Assembly (NCBI RefSeq): GCF_022458985.1
Contig: NC_061783.1
Coordinates: forward strand, 2,138,413 to 2,202,412
Source: Mugil cephalus
Taxonomy: Eukaryota; Chordata; Actinopteri; Mugiliformes; Mugilidae
Length of the DNA: 64,000 nucleotides
Direction of reading: 5' to 3'
Positions within the stretch are counted from its first letter, which is position 1, and the number at the start of each line of letters is the position of its first letter. This document shows positions 49,201 through 61,396 of the stretch, in pieces. A program made the translations under genes and the position numbers. The notes below the pieces were generated by a model, which was given only the letters and a program-made list of their open reading frames with translations, did not search any database and was not told the origin of the DNA.

Positions 49201-51706
49201 AGTGAGCGAGATTGTGGCTGAAAGGTTCAAGGTAAGTACCAAGACAATAAATCTGAACTTGGCTGATGCGATTGTCAAGTGTGCAAACAGGATGTGGAGC
49301 CTATCAGGTAGAACTGCCTGTCAGCAACATCAGAGACGAGGATGGGCTTTCTACAGAGGAGAAACAGTAGGACAAGGACAATTACAGTGATGACAAATGT
49401 TAGAAATGAACATTGGACACTGTAAAACCCGGATACAAACACTCTATCAATCATGTGTCCATCCATCCTCAGTCCTTTACATTACTACTCAAGAGGGTTT
49501 CAGGTTGGGGAGAGGGTATTTCCTATGAGCGTTTATAAAAAGTGTTAAAAACAAATGTCAGAAATGTAAATACAGTGAGTAATTTAAAATATAGTATTAA
49601 ATGTTGGTTAAAATGTACTTTTTTTCAAGATATACCTAAATTATATTAACACTAACGAATGCCATATTTAACTTAATCTGCCAAATTTGTTGAAGACTGA
49701 GATTGACTTACACTGAATGGCAAATTCTGACTATTTGTTGATAATTACTAGCAATGCATAAAGGAATTATGTCCTTTGCAGTGTCATTCCTGATAATGGA
49801 CACCTTTAAGGACATTATCCATAACATACTCCAAAGAATAAGACCTTACATGTACAGTACATTCTCGCGTGTTCTGGAATATATAGACTATATATAAGTT
49901 CTCACATTCCGTGGTTCCCTTACTCACCTTTTTTGGTAACACCTAAGGTTTGGATGAATACCTGGAACAATCATGGCCATCCTATAGACCTCTTCATGGT
50001 TTGTAAACAATGTGATATTTTTTGAGGGCCGGGGCTTAGCTGGATGCCGAATGGACGAGGAAAATGCATATTTTAGAGAATATACTAATACATTCACTTC
50101 CCGAGACTCTGAGTGTTATTTTAAAAAGTTGACTCTAACTGATGGGACTATAATCACCTGCCCCCTACACTCTCACTCACTGGATGGACATTTGACCAAA
50201 GGAGGACACAGAATGAACCAAGTCTGGTCTGTCTTTACCAAATGAAGCCTCTCCAACAAAGATATTACAAGAAGTAAGTGGAAACACTGTGGAGGGTAAT
50301 GTAGTAAATGCAACTTCTGCTTGGACACCCACAAAACACGCAAGTAATGTTCTGTTAGCTCGCGATTAGCCTTAGCCTAATGTATAACAAGAATCCCCCA
50401 AATAATGATTAACTTAACGTAATTTGTCAAATCGTCCATCCAGTGAGTGATGGACATTGTTGATTGTCTTGGCCAAAGCCAATCCAAAGTTGTCTACAAC
50501 TGGCAGTGGCTGGTATGTGATAACACTACGAGTTAATGTTTTAGTTTTTTTGGTTTTGGCACCAACAAATACAGCAAGATGACATTTTCACGGTTGAAAG
50601 TAAGAGTGTTCGCCTCAGATTCCTGTTTTACCTCTAGTCAACAATGTGATGTCACAGTGACGTAGGCCATGAAGGGGTCTATAAGATTCCAATATCCAGG
50701 AAATATTGTTCAGTACTCCAGGAAATGGGACCAACCTTATATAAGAGAAATTAGGGCTGTGCATGGCTGACAATCAGTTTAATTTAACAGTATGTTTAAT
50801 TACAAGGCTGGGCTGTGCACTGCTGTAGAGTAGAGAATTGGATCCAAGATGATCTGTTATGTGACACAAACTACCAATGCATTCACAGAGCCAGTGTAGC
50901 CTGCTTCTTACATTACGCATGGAACAGTTTCCATCCCATGCTATCCCATGATTTAATTCATTTCTAATGTCAAGTTAAATGTTGTTCCAGCAGAGGTTTG
51001 CAAGCCAGAGCAGATGCATTAAAACAGCTTGAGTGCTACAATAAAATGTAAAAGGAAGGCTTGGCTGCTGTGGTTACAAAGTAAAGATGCAGGCCAAGCC
51101 AACACATCCATTGAGAACCATGAATACACTGGTTCACTAGTCAGGTCTTAAATCAGAAATCCTGCAGCCAATCAGAATCAAGTATTCACTCAGACTGTAG
51201 TATGATATAAACTATAATGTGCTTGCAGCTGGAGCCACAGTGCAGAATATTTTTAAGAAACATAAATCAAATTTGAAAAGCATTGGCAACCAGACATTGT
51301 TTGCACAGCAAAGAAATTGTCTGAAAATGTTAAAGAGACTCTCAGGAACTGCAGAAGTCAAATGTGTGGAAGGTGATTGCAGAGGATTGTGGAGATGACA
51401 CTGATAGCCCCACATGATGTGTAACGGAGTGTGTCAACTTCTGTGTAGAGACTACTGTACAGGACTAGATGGTATTTGTCCAAGCAAGCCACCGATTACT
51501 CCGGACATTAAGGTGCTCTTTTGGGGAAGGAGGAGGGCCTGCAAGTCAGGAAACAAGGATGTTTTCCTCATGTAAAGCATGGCTTGTGCATTTCTGATAG
51601 TGTACTGGCTTTCCCAATGAATCAGAAAGAAACATAAAACAGGCATTACACAAATCACTAGGACTAGGAAAGACCTTAGTGTGAGAATTATAAGAATGAT
51701 GTAGGT
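46228..51706. other. Large gene-free region
   Basis: About 5.5 kb without a supported gene. A block at 46730-47270 (CCACAGGGTTGAGGTCAAGG and an antisense frame with FGGRNAEKLNWLVQVDG) may be a decayed transposon but is not assigned. Stretches near 47690-48240 and 48900-49260 are repeat-free and could be regulatory. A 77-codon frame at 50012-50245 has no recognised domain. Confidence 0.4.
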
Positions 51707-52006
51707 CAAGCGTCTTCAGTGTTTTTCAGGCCAAGGACCCCCAAACTGATGGAGAGCGACCCCCTACCTACTATATATTAAACTCAGCCTAGTGCTATTT
51801 ACATTATTATTATCATTTGGCAATCAATATTAAGCTATCCCTTACCCCTTTACTTAAATATCTTGGATTCATGTCAATGTGTATTTAAAGAAATTAAAAT
51901 TTGTGGGGGGAAATAAAAAAAATGTATTAAAAAATGTCTAATCAACTAAAGATTTTGGGGTCTAAATCGCGAACCCCCTGTTGAAGACCTATGATCTAGG
52001 TCATTT
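51707..52006. mobile_element. Teleost interspersed repeat with inverted-like ends
   Basis: The left end has CGTCTTCAGTGTTTTTCAGG then CCAAGGACCCCCAAACTGAT. The right end has GAACCCCCTGTTGAAGACCT, whose reverse complement begins AGGTCTTCAACAGGGGG. The imperfectly inverted ends and an AT-rich, non-coding middle fit a non-autonomous DNA transposon, possibly hAT-like. The strings are common in fish genomes; the family is not assigned. Confidence 0.5.
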
Positions 52007-54491
52007 GCAGCCTTATTGAAAATACCCCCAAATGAGCAGGCCATCAGTACTCCATGGGCCTTGAGTTGATGCTGATTGGACTATAATCTGAGAGCCAGCC
52101 AGACACTGTGGCTAAATATGAAACAACAATCCCCTGATTTCTCCCTTTGCTGGGGCATGGTCTGACTGTCCCAGTGTGAGTCAAATGAGTAGAGTAGTGC
52201 TGTTGGGTCTTTAATGGGATTTCCCAACTATATGGTATTACTCAACAGAACCTCTAACTTAATTTCCAATTTTTATTAATAGATTATACCAAGGAATCGA
52301 TGATAAATTCATGAGGGAGTTTGTGAAAGACATCACACGCTGTTTCACTAACCAGACATTCCCCCTTTCAATAAAGAACCGTCTGTTCAGTCCATTTAAC
52401 ACAACCTAGAGCACTTGACTGGCTGTTGGGAGGTGTAATGCTCAATTTGGCATTCCTGGAAGCAGTGTGATACTGAGAGGGTTACATGATATGGCTGAAT
52501 AAGGAAACAAAACACTTTCCTTTCATTGGTAGCTCTTTGCATCATGCTGTCTCCTGTTAGGTTCCTTTATCCGGTTTTAAATGACATGACACGGCAGTGA
52601 ATGTCCTCTATCTTTCTGGTATTGAATACTTTAACAGGTGTGCAGGTTTTTTAAAGCTGATTAGAAAGCGGATGCAGGTCTAATTTATCACATCCAGTTA
52701 ACGGAGCCACGTTGCCGTCTTGGTGCCAAATGGACAGGACGTCATTTTGCCTGCGGCCGGCTGTCAGTGGGACTGAGGCCCGTGTCGTGGCTGAATCTGT
52801 TGTGTGTGAGCGTCCATCCTGCCTTCAGCATCAGTCCTTTTCACTGCAGCCATAATTACCACTGTCTGAGGGTAACCAACAGTGGCGGATCTCATTATGC
52901 CATGATATGGGTCCCGTCTGCATATACAGGCTCACATACACTGCCTATTTACATATGAATGTATCCAGTTTTGCACGCACACCCACAAGCAAGCACACGC
53001 TCATCTATCCGCCCACACATACACAGCATTTACATATAAAAGCGTTAATGTGAGGCACACACATTACACAGAGCACGCACACACAGCAGCCTATTCATAC
53101 ATGCACCTCACACATATGGGCTACTCATAAATTTAGACACTTCCGTCAGAAGGCCCTCGCCAGCCGACAGGGATATGAACCCAATATAGCATCCCAGAGA
53201 TAAGCCAGTGACTCTGGAAGCAGAACTAATATTATTTGCACGGTGTCGAACGTTTATCTGGCGCCGCCTGCAAAGTGATGGTTCGGTGTCACTTTTGTTT
53301 AATAATGATGTGCCAATAGTAATATGCCTGCTGGCTGGAAACCTATTACAGTTCAAAAGATTATCCAAATACAATCTAATTTGGAATATTGCATTTTGAC
53401 AGCCTGTGACTGGAGGAGGTGGGATGGTAATGCGATATTTTCTTTCCTTTTTAAAAATTCCAATTAACATTTTTAATGCTCAACAAACCAATGGTGACTG
53501 CAAATACGGAGAGGTGTTTGACTGTGCCAAATCTCCTGATGGCTTTCAGACAAAGGAGAGGAAAAAGCGACTTTTTACGCAATGCAAACTTTTGATTAGG
53601 TGTGCGACATGTTTGGGCTCTCCTGTCAGTTGACTTTAAATTGACATTGTAGGTGGATAAAAAAAAAAAAAATAGATAATATTTAAATATACTCTAGGAG
53701 AGGAAACACTATCAAACTATGATACCATATAAACACAAAAATCCTGATTTGTCGTTCATCATTCTTATCAGGGATGACAGCGTTGCCTTCTGTTTTCATA
53801 CTAAGTGGGGTAATCTCATATGTGCCCTCTTTTAATATGACACAGATTTACATTTAAACTAGAATTACACAATTAATGCTCATTGGGAAACAACGTTATG
53901 ACATGTGAGGAAATCAGTGTGGAGAAGCAGAACTCGGCATTTACTCCACACTTATTACACAAGAGATTTTTTCTTAACTCGGAATAATAATTCAAAGCAC
54001 TGCTTACCACTTTATTAAGACCTGTCACTGCATACCTGCAGTCTTGAATTTAGCTGCCTTATTAACACTGTCTTCTCATAAATACTTAAACAAGACAGAT
54101 CAACACAGTAGATGAAAAAGATAGACTTTTGCAAGTTATTAAAACTGAAATTAAAAACCTCAGATCATCCTACTTTGTTATACACTACTAATATATTATT
54201 TCTAATGGACTCCAGAAGTTATTTTGTGATGAAGGGTTTTAATCTACTTTTTTTCTTCTCTTATCCACTCCATCTAAGCGTCCTGTCATTTCTTTTTCTT
54301 CCAGGTTTTGGTGAATGACTAGTGACAACCTCCAGGGAGGCATGAGTAGTGGCTTCAATCTAAGTGAGTTTGGGTGCATTAATATCACAACAGCAGAAAT
54401 ACAGTAGGTTTCATGCAACTTAAGACCACAAGTGTTGAATTTTTAATTTCCAGTTCTATTATTTTCTAGCAATTATTTTTCAAAAAGATTC
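52007..54491. other. Gene-free region with candidate conserved elements
   Basis: No gene is supported. Sequence at 52550-52930 and especially 53140-53640 is unique, free of simple repeats and rich in ATTA/TAAT cores, in the style of conserved non-coding elements. The frames at 53108-53470 and 53208-53399 overlap on opposite strands and have no domains. An A run lies at 53659-53672. Confidence 0.35.
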
Positions 54492-54523
54492 AGATATATC
54501 TTTAATATATTAAAGATATATCT
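54492..54523. repeat. Perfect 32-bp AT-rich palindrome
   Basis: AGATATATCTTTAATA at 54492-54507 is followed directly by its exact reverse complement at 54508-54523, with no spacer. Only four of 32 bases are G or C. A (TA)n tract follows at 54531-54549. Confidence 0.9.
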
Positions 54524-54530
54524 ATTCTTT

Positions 54531-54549
54531 TATATATATATATATATAT
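54531..54549. repeat. (TA)n microsatellite
   Basis: A run of about 19 alternating T and A bases next to the palindrome. Confidence 0.85.
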
Positions 54550-56794
54550 TCTTTTTTATATTCATTAAAAAGAAAAATGTCTACCTATCCACTAGGATGT
54601 TACATAATACCCAAGGTTATACGGAATACATCAAGATCTGCTGATAAGTCATTAATTTGTTAATTTATTCTGGCATATATTTTATTTAAATGGTGATATT
54701 TAGACGTTCACATTGGTAGTACTACTAGTAATCATCCTCTCGGTCTAGTTTGATATGTATTATACAATAAAGATTTCATGACTGGAGGGGCAAATCATGG
54801 AGTCCCCTTTTGGAGAAACATGTACAGTAGTCAATGGTAAGCTAAAACCTACTGTATCTATCATTTTAAAGAAACTTATAATCATGCCACTTACATAACA
54901 TTTATGTGTGCCTTTTCCATAAATATAATTTCCAAATAGTTTCAATTTCACAAGAAACTTTCACTTTCTTGACCTGCAAAACTGTCGAGAACAGCTCCTC
55001 TAAATGTAGCCAAAGCAAGTACAGCTCCCCCTGGTGACTGGCTGCAGTATATGTCATAAGCTCCACCCACAGAACGTACACATCGAATAATTTTCCAAGG
55101 GTGTTTTTTGCCATTTCAGGTAGTTAAAACAATGCCAATGCATACTCAGGTGTCTTTTTTTGTGTTGTTGTTATTTTTTTCCTGAAGTTTTGTTTTAGTT
55201 AGTTATTTGATGCTAGAAACAGGATGTAACATGAAGATGACTACAAGTTGCCATGCCATACACATGAAGCCCCATAGACCTGTGAATCCGCTCTTCCCCT
55301 TATTGGTTTCACCTGTGTCGTGTTATTCCATCACACCATTAGTGTGTACGCTGCCTTTCCCTTGGTCAAGTTGACTGTTACCTTCCCTCTCTTTTAGCAT
55401 CAAGTTTTCATTAAAGTTCTTTTGTTTCCTGCCCTTAGTTGAAAGCTGACTTTTATACAGTTAAATCATCGGCTGGACCAAGTGTGTGGCCAGCTGAAAG
55501 AATAATTATCTATATAAGAAAGTCCATTGTACTTTTCTTTGGGTGGTTCGTTGAAGATAACTTTTAAATGTTTAAATTCATCAGTGAGGCTATACAGATA
55601 TGAGCATTTCTAATTCAAAACACTGCCTTATTCATTTTCACTAAGGTAACTGAATTGCCAAATAACCATAGCAACATCACTTAAAAACTAATCTCAGTGA
55701 TTAGGTTAACCCAACACTGCTCAGCGAAACAGAACGTGGGCTGATAAATAACCATTGTTGCGCTCTGAATTGAGTTTTTATTCATGGAGTTGCTCGAATT
55801 TTTTTAATAAAGATTGACCTTGATGTAAATTTACTCAGCAGTGTGTGATTTTTAGTTAGATATTCCACTCAGTGTCTTGTAAATAAAGCATCTGATTGGA
55901 AAGGCATGGCTATAAATATCTTTGATTTCTTTTTTTCTCTGTCTTTGCAATTTTTCTTTTTGATGTGGGAGGCTGGACTCTTAATGAGACTTTTGGCTGA
56001 TGAAACAGGGTGCTGGTCTGCCCACCAGATCGTGTTTCATCTTCAGGGCTTCTAACATCAGCTCAGCAAAAGTCAATTGGTTGTGGGATGTGGAGGACTT
56101 CATCTTGAATGTACAGAGAGCACATCAGAAGGCTGATTCTGTATGAAATAGTACAGGCTGCCTTTCAGTAAAATGGTACCTAGTGAATATTTCTCCCAAC
56201 TGACATGACTTTCTCCATAGATACACACACTTTCCTATACTGTCTACATGCATACAGCAGTGGCCTGTAGCTAAGTATTTCACAGTGACTGTATATCAGT
56301 GCTGCTCAGATAAGAGTTTGGCCATTGCAAATGCTTAGATTGAGTTGAGGTTGCGGAGGGAAATAACATCTCTTCATGTCATGATGTGTGAGGCATCAGC
56401 CTGGTCAACCGTGACCATCTCGAGAATTCTGATGAGTTCATTGGCAATGTGATTGCCTGCTGTGGCTTCCATTGTAATGGAGCCATGCGTGCGTTCAGTT
56501 CTTTTAGAAGAAAATGTTAATTTCAGCCTGGAGGCATGTAATGACAAATAAAAATGATAAGGAGTTCCTATTTGCTCCTGCAGTATTTTTTCCCCTTCCC
56601 TTTACTCGCTCAACTCTCTGCTCTTTTATTGCTTCTAAGTCAATGTGGAGTTCATTGCTGCACAGGTAATAGTAATATTATATTGATGACAAAAACTGTA
56701 TCTGAATTCTCAACATTCTGCTTTTGTAGTTTTGCTCAGTCACTCAATATCAATATCAATCAATATCATTGTCAGATTATCAAATGTCAGATTT
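54550..56794. other. Gene-free region with a teleost repeat fragment
   Basis: No gene. At 55020-55080, CAGCTCCCCCTGGTGACTGG and GCAGTATATGTCATAAGC match part of a very common fish interspersed repeat (CCCCTGGTGGCTGGCTGCAG-like). The stretch at about 56330-56560 is unique and could be a regulatory element. Confidence 0.4.
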
Positions 56795-57060
56795 GCCACA
56801 ACATTAAAACCACTGACAGATGAAGTAAATAACATTGACCATATTGTGACAATGCAATGTTCTGCTGGGAAACTTTTGGACCTGGCATTCATGAGGACGT
56901 TATTTAGATATGTACCACCCACCTAGACCAGACCAGGCTACCCTGGCTGCAGCTATCCCTATCAGGATGCAGCCTGAAACAGACACACATGCAAAAAATG
57001 CTTTTGGAACAAAAAATATGAAGAACAAGGTGTTGACCTGGCCATGGGAAGCAAATAGTT
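56795..57060 (+). mobile_element. Tc1-like relic, internal fragment
   Basis: ACATTAAAACCACTGACAGA, GCAATGTTCTGCTGGGAAAC, GACCTGGCATTCATG and GGTGTTGACCTGGCC occur in the order seen in a common fish Tc1-like element. The sequence in between is shrunken and decayed. This is the family whose terminal repeat lies at 44819-44848 in reverse orientation. No open frame survives. Confidence 0.65.
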
Positions 57061-57559
57061 CATATTTAAAAATTTTTGTACATGTTCTGCACTAGAAACA
57101 GTACATATACACACATATACATTTGCGACAAAGGTGTAAAACACTTACGTTAAATCTTCATCTTTTGATTGTCTTACTTCAGGTTATGCAGCAGTGGCAC
57201 GTCTCAAACAATGTTCCTTATTGTCTCTCAATAACTTCTAAATTAAATACTGTTTGATATAATGCATTGTGATCCATTGTGATAACTTTTAGTGATCACT
57301 TAACTTAGTTCTATCACTAGTTAAAATTCTTCCATGCTCAGATTTTAGTTCATGGACAAACACACTATTATATCTGCAAGATCACATGATAAGCTAAGGG
57401 GAGGGAACACACTTATGAGACATCAGCATGTAGTATTGTAATTTAAAGCATTTTAGCGTTTTGTCTCAAACGTAGCTCAGATCGTCTTTGGCCTGCTCAG
57501 TAAATGTATGGAAAGATGGTCTTTAAGAGATATTTTGAAGCTCAGGGGAGCTGCCATCT

Positions 57560-57965
57560 TGGCATGGCTAGCTGCCATCTTGGCAGCTTCCCGCTAACTC
57601 AGATGTGGGATTGTAATAGGCAGTTTAGATTTCTATATCGAATTGATGCAGAAACTACAGCAACAGCACAAAGCATACGAAGAACCTACGCCCTAGCTGA
57701 TGTGCACCTCCCAGGATATGTAACTATGCACTATAGCAACAACGCTAACCACAAGAGCTGTGATTGGTCCACTTGATAGTAGCGTGTTTCTAGTATTTCC
57801 GGCTGCGTCTCCATCTCCACCACAACATTCAGATTGATTGTTTTGGACCGATAAAGATGGAACATCAAGGAACACATCAAGGAAAGGTTAACTAAGGAGG
57901 TTCAGAGATACGAACATTTGTAGGATGAAATTTGGCGAAATTTCAGTGTTGCCATTGTTGAAAGT
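57560..57965 (+). mobile_element. Possible PIF/Harbinger-like fragment with start of a MADF-type frame
   Basis: TGATTGGTCCACTTGATAGT and AGTATTTCCGGCTGCGTC lead into a frame from 57881 reading IKERLTKEVQRYEHL and then a stop. The pattern resembles the beginning of MADF-domain proteins of fish Harbinger transposons (LxEEVRKYxHLYD). The frame is broken after about 15 residues. The limits and family are tentative. Confidence 0.35.
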
Positions 57966-58169
57966 GAAGCATTAAGTAGAAACAAAAATGAATTCCACTG
58001 GCACAAAACACACAGTGCTATCTAGTGCTTGCGTGGGGTTTTTACAGAGCAAACCAGATTGAAAGTCAATTAACAAGGATAAATATGTCACACCATTGTG
58101 GGCTATGTACTTAGGTTACGGCATCTATGTCCAGTACCTTAAGAGAGCTTTAAGGCATGCAGCAGACAG

Positions 58170-58385
58170 CTAGCTACCTATGATGTCACCCATTTATACA
58201 GTTTTACCACGTTTTTTTCTGGCTGTAAACATGTTTAGTTTCTGATGTATATTTGAACATTTCAAAATAGAGATTTTTGGGATTCACTCCTAGGAATCCA
58301 TTTTGGAGCCTGCGTCAATTGGCCATTGATGGAATTGACTTTTTTTGAATCCCACATTGGCTCAATTTTATTGACTGTATAAATT
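58170..58385. repeat. Teleost interspersed repeat fragment
   Basis: GATGTCACCCATTTATACAG, GGCTGTAAACATGTTTAG, TTTTGGAGCCTGCGTCAATT and GGCCATTGATGGAATTG follow the order of a fish repeat whose start resembles the 45675 fragment. There is no coding content. Confidence 0.45.
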
Positions 58386-58780
58386 GTAAACTTCTATGCA
58401 AAATATGTATAAAGTGACTTTATTTATGGCATAAGTGCCTGTGAGCAAATTTTATTATGCCCTAGTAAAACACCAAATACACACAAGGTTGTAAATTTTA
58501 AGCTTTTTGATAGTACATTGCTGGTGGGAATAGTCAACCATAAACAATGTCAAAGTATCAAGATCCTATATCTCCCTCAAGCCTGTATTTAGAACTAGGG
58601 TTGATTTATCTTTCTCCACACGACAACATAGAAACCAACCTGTTTTGATCCAGTCAGTACCCAACCCTGCATGGTAGCTGAGAGACACACCAGCTTTGTG
58701 TCTGTTTTCCACAGCAGATGAGATGTTACAGTATCATATCAGAACAGCAGACTCCCAAGGACCCAGAGATAGAGCCACCC

Positions 58781-58817
<37 letters not shown>

Positions 58818-60077
58818 GCGCGCACGCTGGGATGGATGGGCCTGCCAATCAGCCTCGCAGACTGCAGCCCAATCCTCGACTGTGTGGTTCTCTCCCGCAG
58901 CAGTGTGACTCACACTCCGAGCTTTGCAGCCAGTGGAGCGTATCAGCCTCCCATCTTCACAGCAAATGCTGGCGTTGCTTTCACTTTTCTATCTCATTAT
59001 GCACATGCATACACTTTCTAATAAACCTAGCCTGCTCAAATCAGCCATGCAAACATGCGCTCAAAGTGTGAGGAGCATGTCGACAACGGGGACAGAAAAT
59101 AGTCCCTGTGATGGCACAAACGTTAACTCATACCCGGGCATGATGTGTTATGGATTTTGACAAAAGTAGAAGAGAAAAATTATTACATTTTCCACATACA
59201 TACACAAACAAAACCATTTCTTACAGATATTTTTTTGAATCTTTTTTTTTTTTAACAGTACTTTTATACTTATTTAGACTGGACGTTTTACTGGTCTGGC
59301 AAATAAACAAATTTATATTGTCGAAATTGTTGCAATCAGATCAGTGTATCCATCCAAATATGACATAATTAAAACGCTTAAAGGCACGAGTTGTGAAACA
59401 AGCTTGATTGGGGGCACATGTTTGACCTAGAACAAATGTGCATTGTGTGTAAGTGCACGGATGTGTAGCATCTCCATTGGTGAACATTACTGTAGGTCCC
59501 TCTTCCAGTGTGCAGCTTGGGAGACAAGATGAGTCACACTCACAGCTGTGACTCATCCCACCAAAGTAACACAGAGTACTCATACCGACATTAATACAGC
59601 TCACAAACACACTCGAACTACCTCACATGCCATCTTGAAAACAGGGACACATTTTGTACTGTACATGTAGTACTCACTTTGACATGCTCTTCTATTAAGG
59701 CTGCACATGGGGCCCTCTCGCTGGCTTTGTGCTTATTTTTTCTTAACAGAACATTTGCAGTGCCCACATGCTTCTAAAATCCAACTTTTTCAGGACTTGA
59801 GAAGCTTTCTGACAAACATCAAATTGCATCTTGGTTTCGGCAGCTGGAATGGCATAAGACTTTGTACAAATATTCATAAAGACAGTGGTCCTACTGTCTT
59901 TGGTCATCCTGGAAGCTTCAAATACAAAACAGACTGTCGTCAAATTTGATAATCCCACTAAATTTGTCGATCCATTAACATTTCATACAGTGTCACCATC
60001 AGGTGAACAGCTTTCATTACTGCTGTTTAATTAGGCTGTAATTTGTGTTAGTCTTCTGCCCAAAGTTCTTCTCTTTT
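58386..60077. other. Gene-free region with a CA tract
   Basis: No gene is supported. A CA run with a CGCG end lies at 58783-58823, and the histidine/threonine frames across it are artefacts. A T run is at 59240-59252. Confidence 0.45.
58783..58823. repeat. (CA)n(CG)n microsatellite
   Basis: CA run of about 33 bases followed by alternating CG, a purine-pyrimidine tract that could adopt Z-DNA. Confidence 0.95.
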
Positions 60078-60464
60078 GCCCCTATTCCACCAGGGCTGGT
60101 TCGGAGCCAGTGCCTGACATAGCACTGGCTCTTTGTTTTTCCACTATCTAAGCCAAACTGGTTCCAAACAGGTTCTAGACAAGCACCAACTTTGAACTGG
60201 ACTAAACAGGAGCCAAAGTTAAGTCCCAATTTGTGTCTTTCTTTGCCAAGGAGCCCTTGGTCTGATTGCAGATGCACTGGAATGAAACCTGGATGTGTCC
60301 AGGCAACATGCGACCTCCACCTCATAATCAGTAGGACCGTCCGTAAAGAGACTAGCAAAGACATGAGCAGTTCTTTGGATGCACCATGTTGGAACCAGTT
60401 AAACACTAGCTCTAGCACCAGCACCGAACTAGCAGCAGATTTGTCTTGGTGGAAAAGGAGCACT
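60078..60464. mobile_element. MITE-like element with imperfect inverted ends
   Basis: The left end GCCCCTATTCCACCAGGGCT mirrors the right end, whose reverse complement is GTGCTCCTTTTCCACCAAGA. A second inner pair, GGTTCGGAGCCAGTGC and the reverse of GCACCAGCACCGAACTAG, supports this. The middle has GCCAAACTGGTTCCAAACAG. The element is about 390 bases, non-coding, and resembles fish elements rich in 'CCTTTTCCACC'. The 148-residue minus-strand frame across it is not a gene. Confidence 0.55.
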
Positions 60465-60564
60465 TAAGGAGAGTGCAGTGCGACCACTAGAAGCAATGTC
60501 TGATGTAGACTCTGAGGTTGCTTGCTACCCCACACCGTACCCAAGTTTGCTTGGTAGGCATAAA

Positions 60565-61396
60565 CATTATGCATACTCTCTATCATCTTGAACAAATACA
60601 TGACATTTCGTTTCACTGTTTCGTGGATGATGTCCAAATTTACATGCCACTAAGGTCGTCCTGGATCCTATGCAGGCATTTTTTTTTTATTGCTTAAGCG
60701 ACATTAAATCAAGGACAAGACTTAATGAATCCACACAGAAACGATCCTGTTTGGAGGAAACACCTCCACAGCCTGCTCTGCTGGTACCCTGGGCCCTCTG
60801 AGTTCCAACATTCAGTCCTGTGTTAGGAACCTTGGTATAATTTTTCACAAGCATTTTAAATTTGATAAGAAGATCAGCGCTGTTGCGAAAATCAGCTTCT
60901 TCCAACTTCTACTTTTCCAAGACTGATCTTGAAAAGATTATACATGCCTTCATCTAGATTAGATTCTTGGGACTCCTTTTCCATTGGCTTGGATCAGACT
61001 TCTCTCAACCGCCTTCAGCTCTGGCAAACAAAGCATGACCACATCACAGCAGTTTTAGCTTTCCTTCACTGGCTCTTGGTCCACTTTCGTATTGATTTTA
61101 AACTTCTCTTAATTGTTTTTAAAGCCTTCAATGGTCCTTGGATCAGCTGCTGTTGGAGATTCCCAAAACTAGACTTAAGCCTAGGGCTGACAGGGCCTTA
61201 GCAGGGCTGCCCCTAGACTCTGGAACAGCTTCCTCTCTTTTATGCCCCCCCCCCAAAAAAACCTGCTGTAATTCTATTGTAATCCAATTATCTTTTACTT
61301 CTCTTTATATATATCCTGTGCCCTCTTCTTTACAGCACCTTGATCATTTTTAAAGGCTTGTTTCAAAGGTGCTTTATAAATAAAACTTGAGTTGAT
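60565..61396 (+). mobile_element. L2-like LINE relic, 3' end of ORF2 and tail
   Basis: FHCFVDDVQIYMPL from about 60608 is the degenerate reverse transcriptase catalytic box (normally FxDD; FVDD is still readable). Further on, DHITAVLAFLHWLLVHFRID and FKLLLIVFKAFNG at 61038-61134, then RADRALAGLPLDSGTASSLL, match the C-terminal blocks of fish L2-type ORF2. Frameshifts and stops separate the blocks. The 3' end GGTGCTTTATAAATAAAACT followed by TGAGTTGA is the typical L2 tail. It is a 5'-truncated dead copy. Confidence 0.75.

Noticed and set aside
50012..50245. 77-codon frame beginning after a T-rich stretch
   Set aside because: No recognised domain, no splice context, and surrounding sequence looks like decayed repeat.
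60017..60463. 148-residue minus-strand frame
   Set aside because: It lies across a MITE-like element with inverted ends and has no domain.
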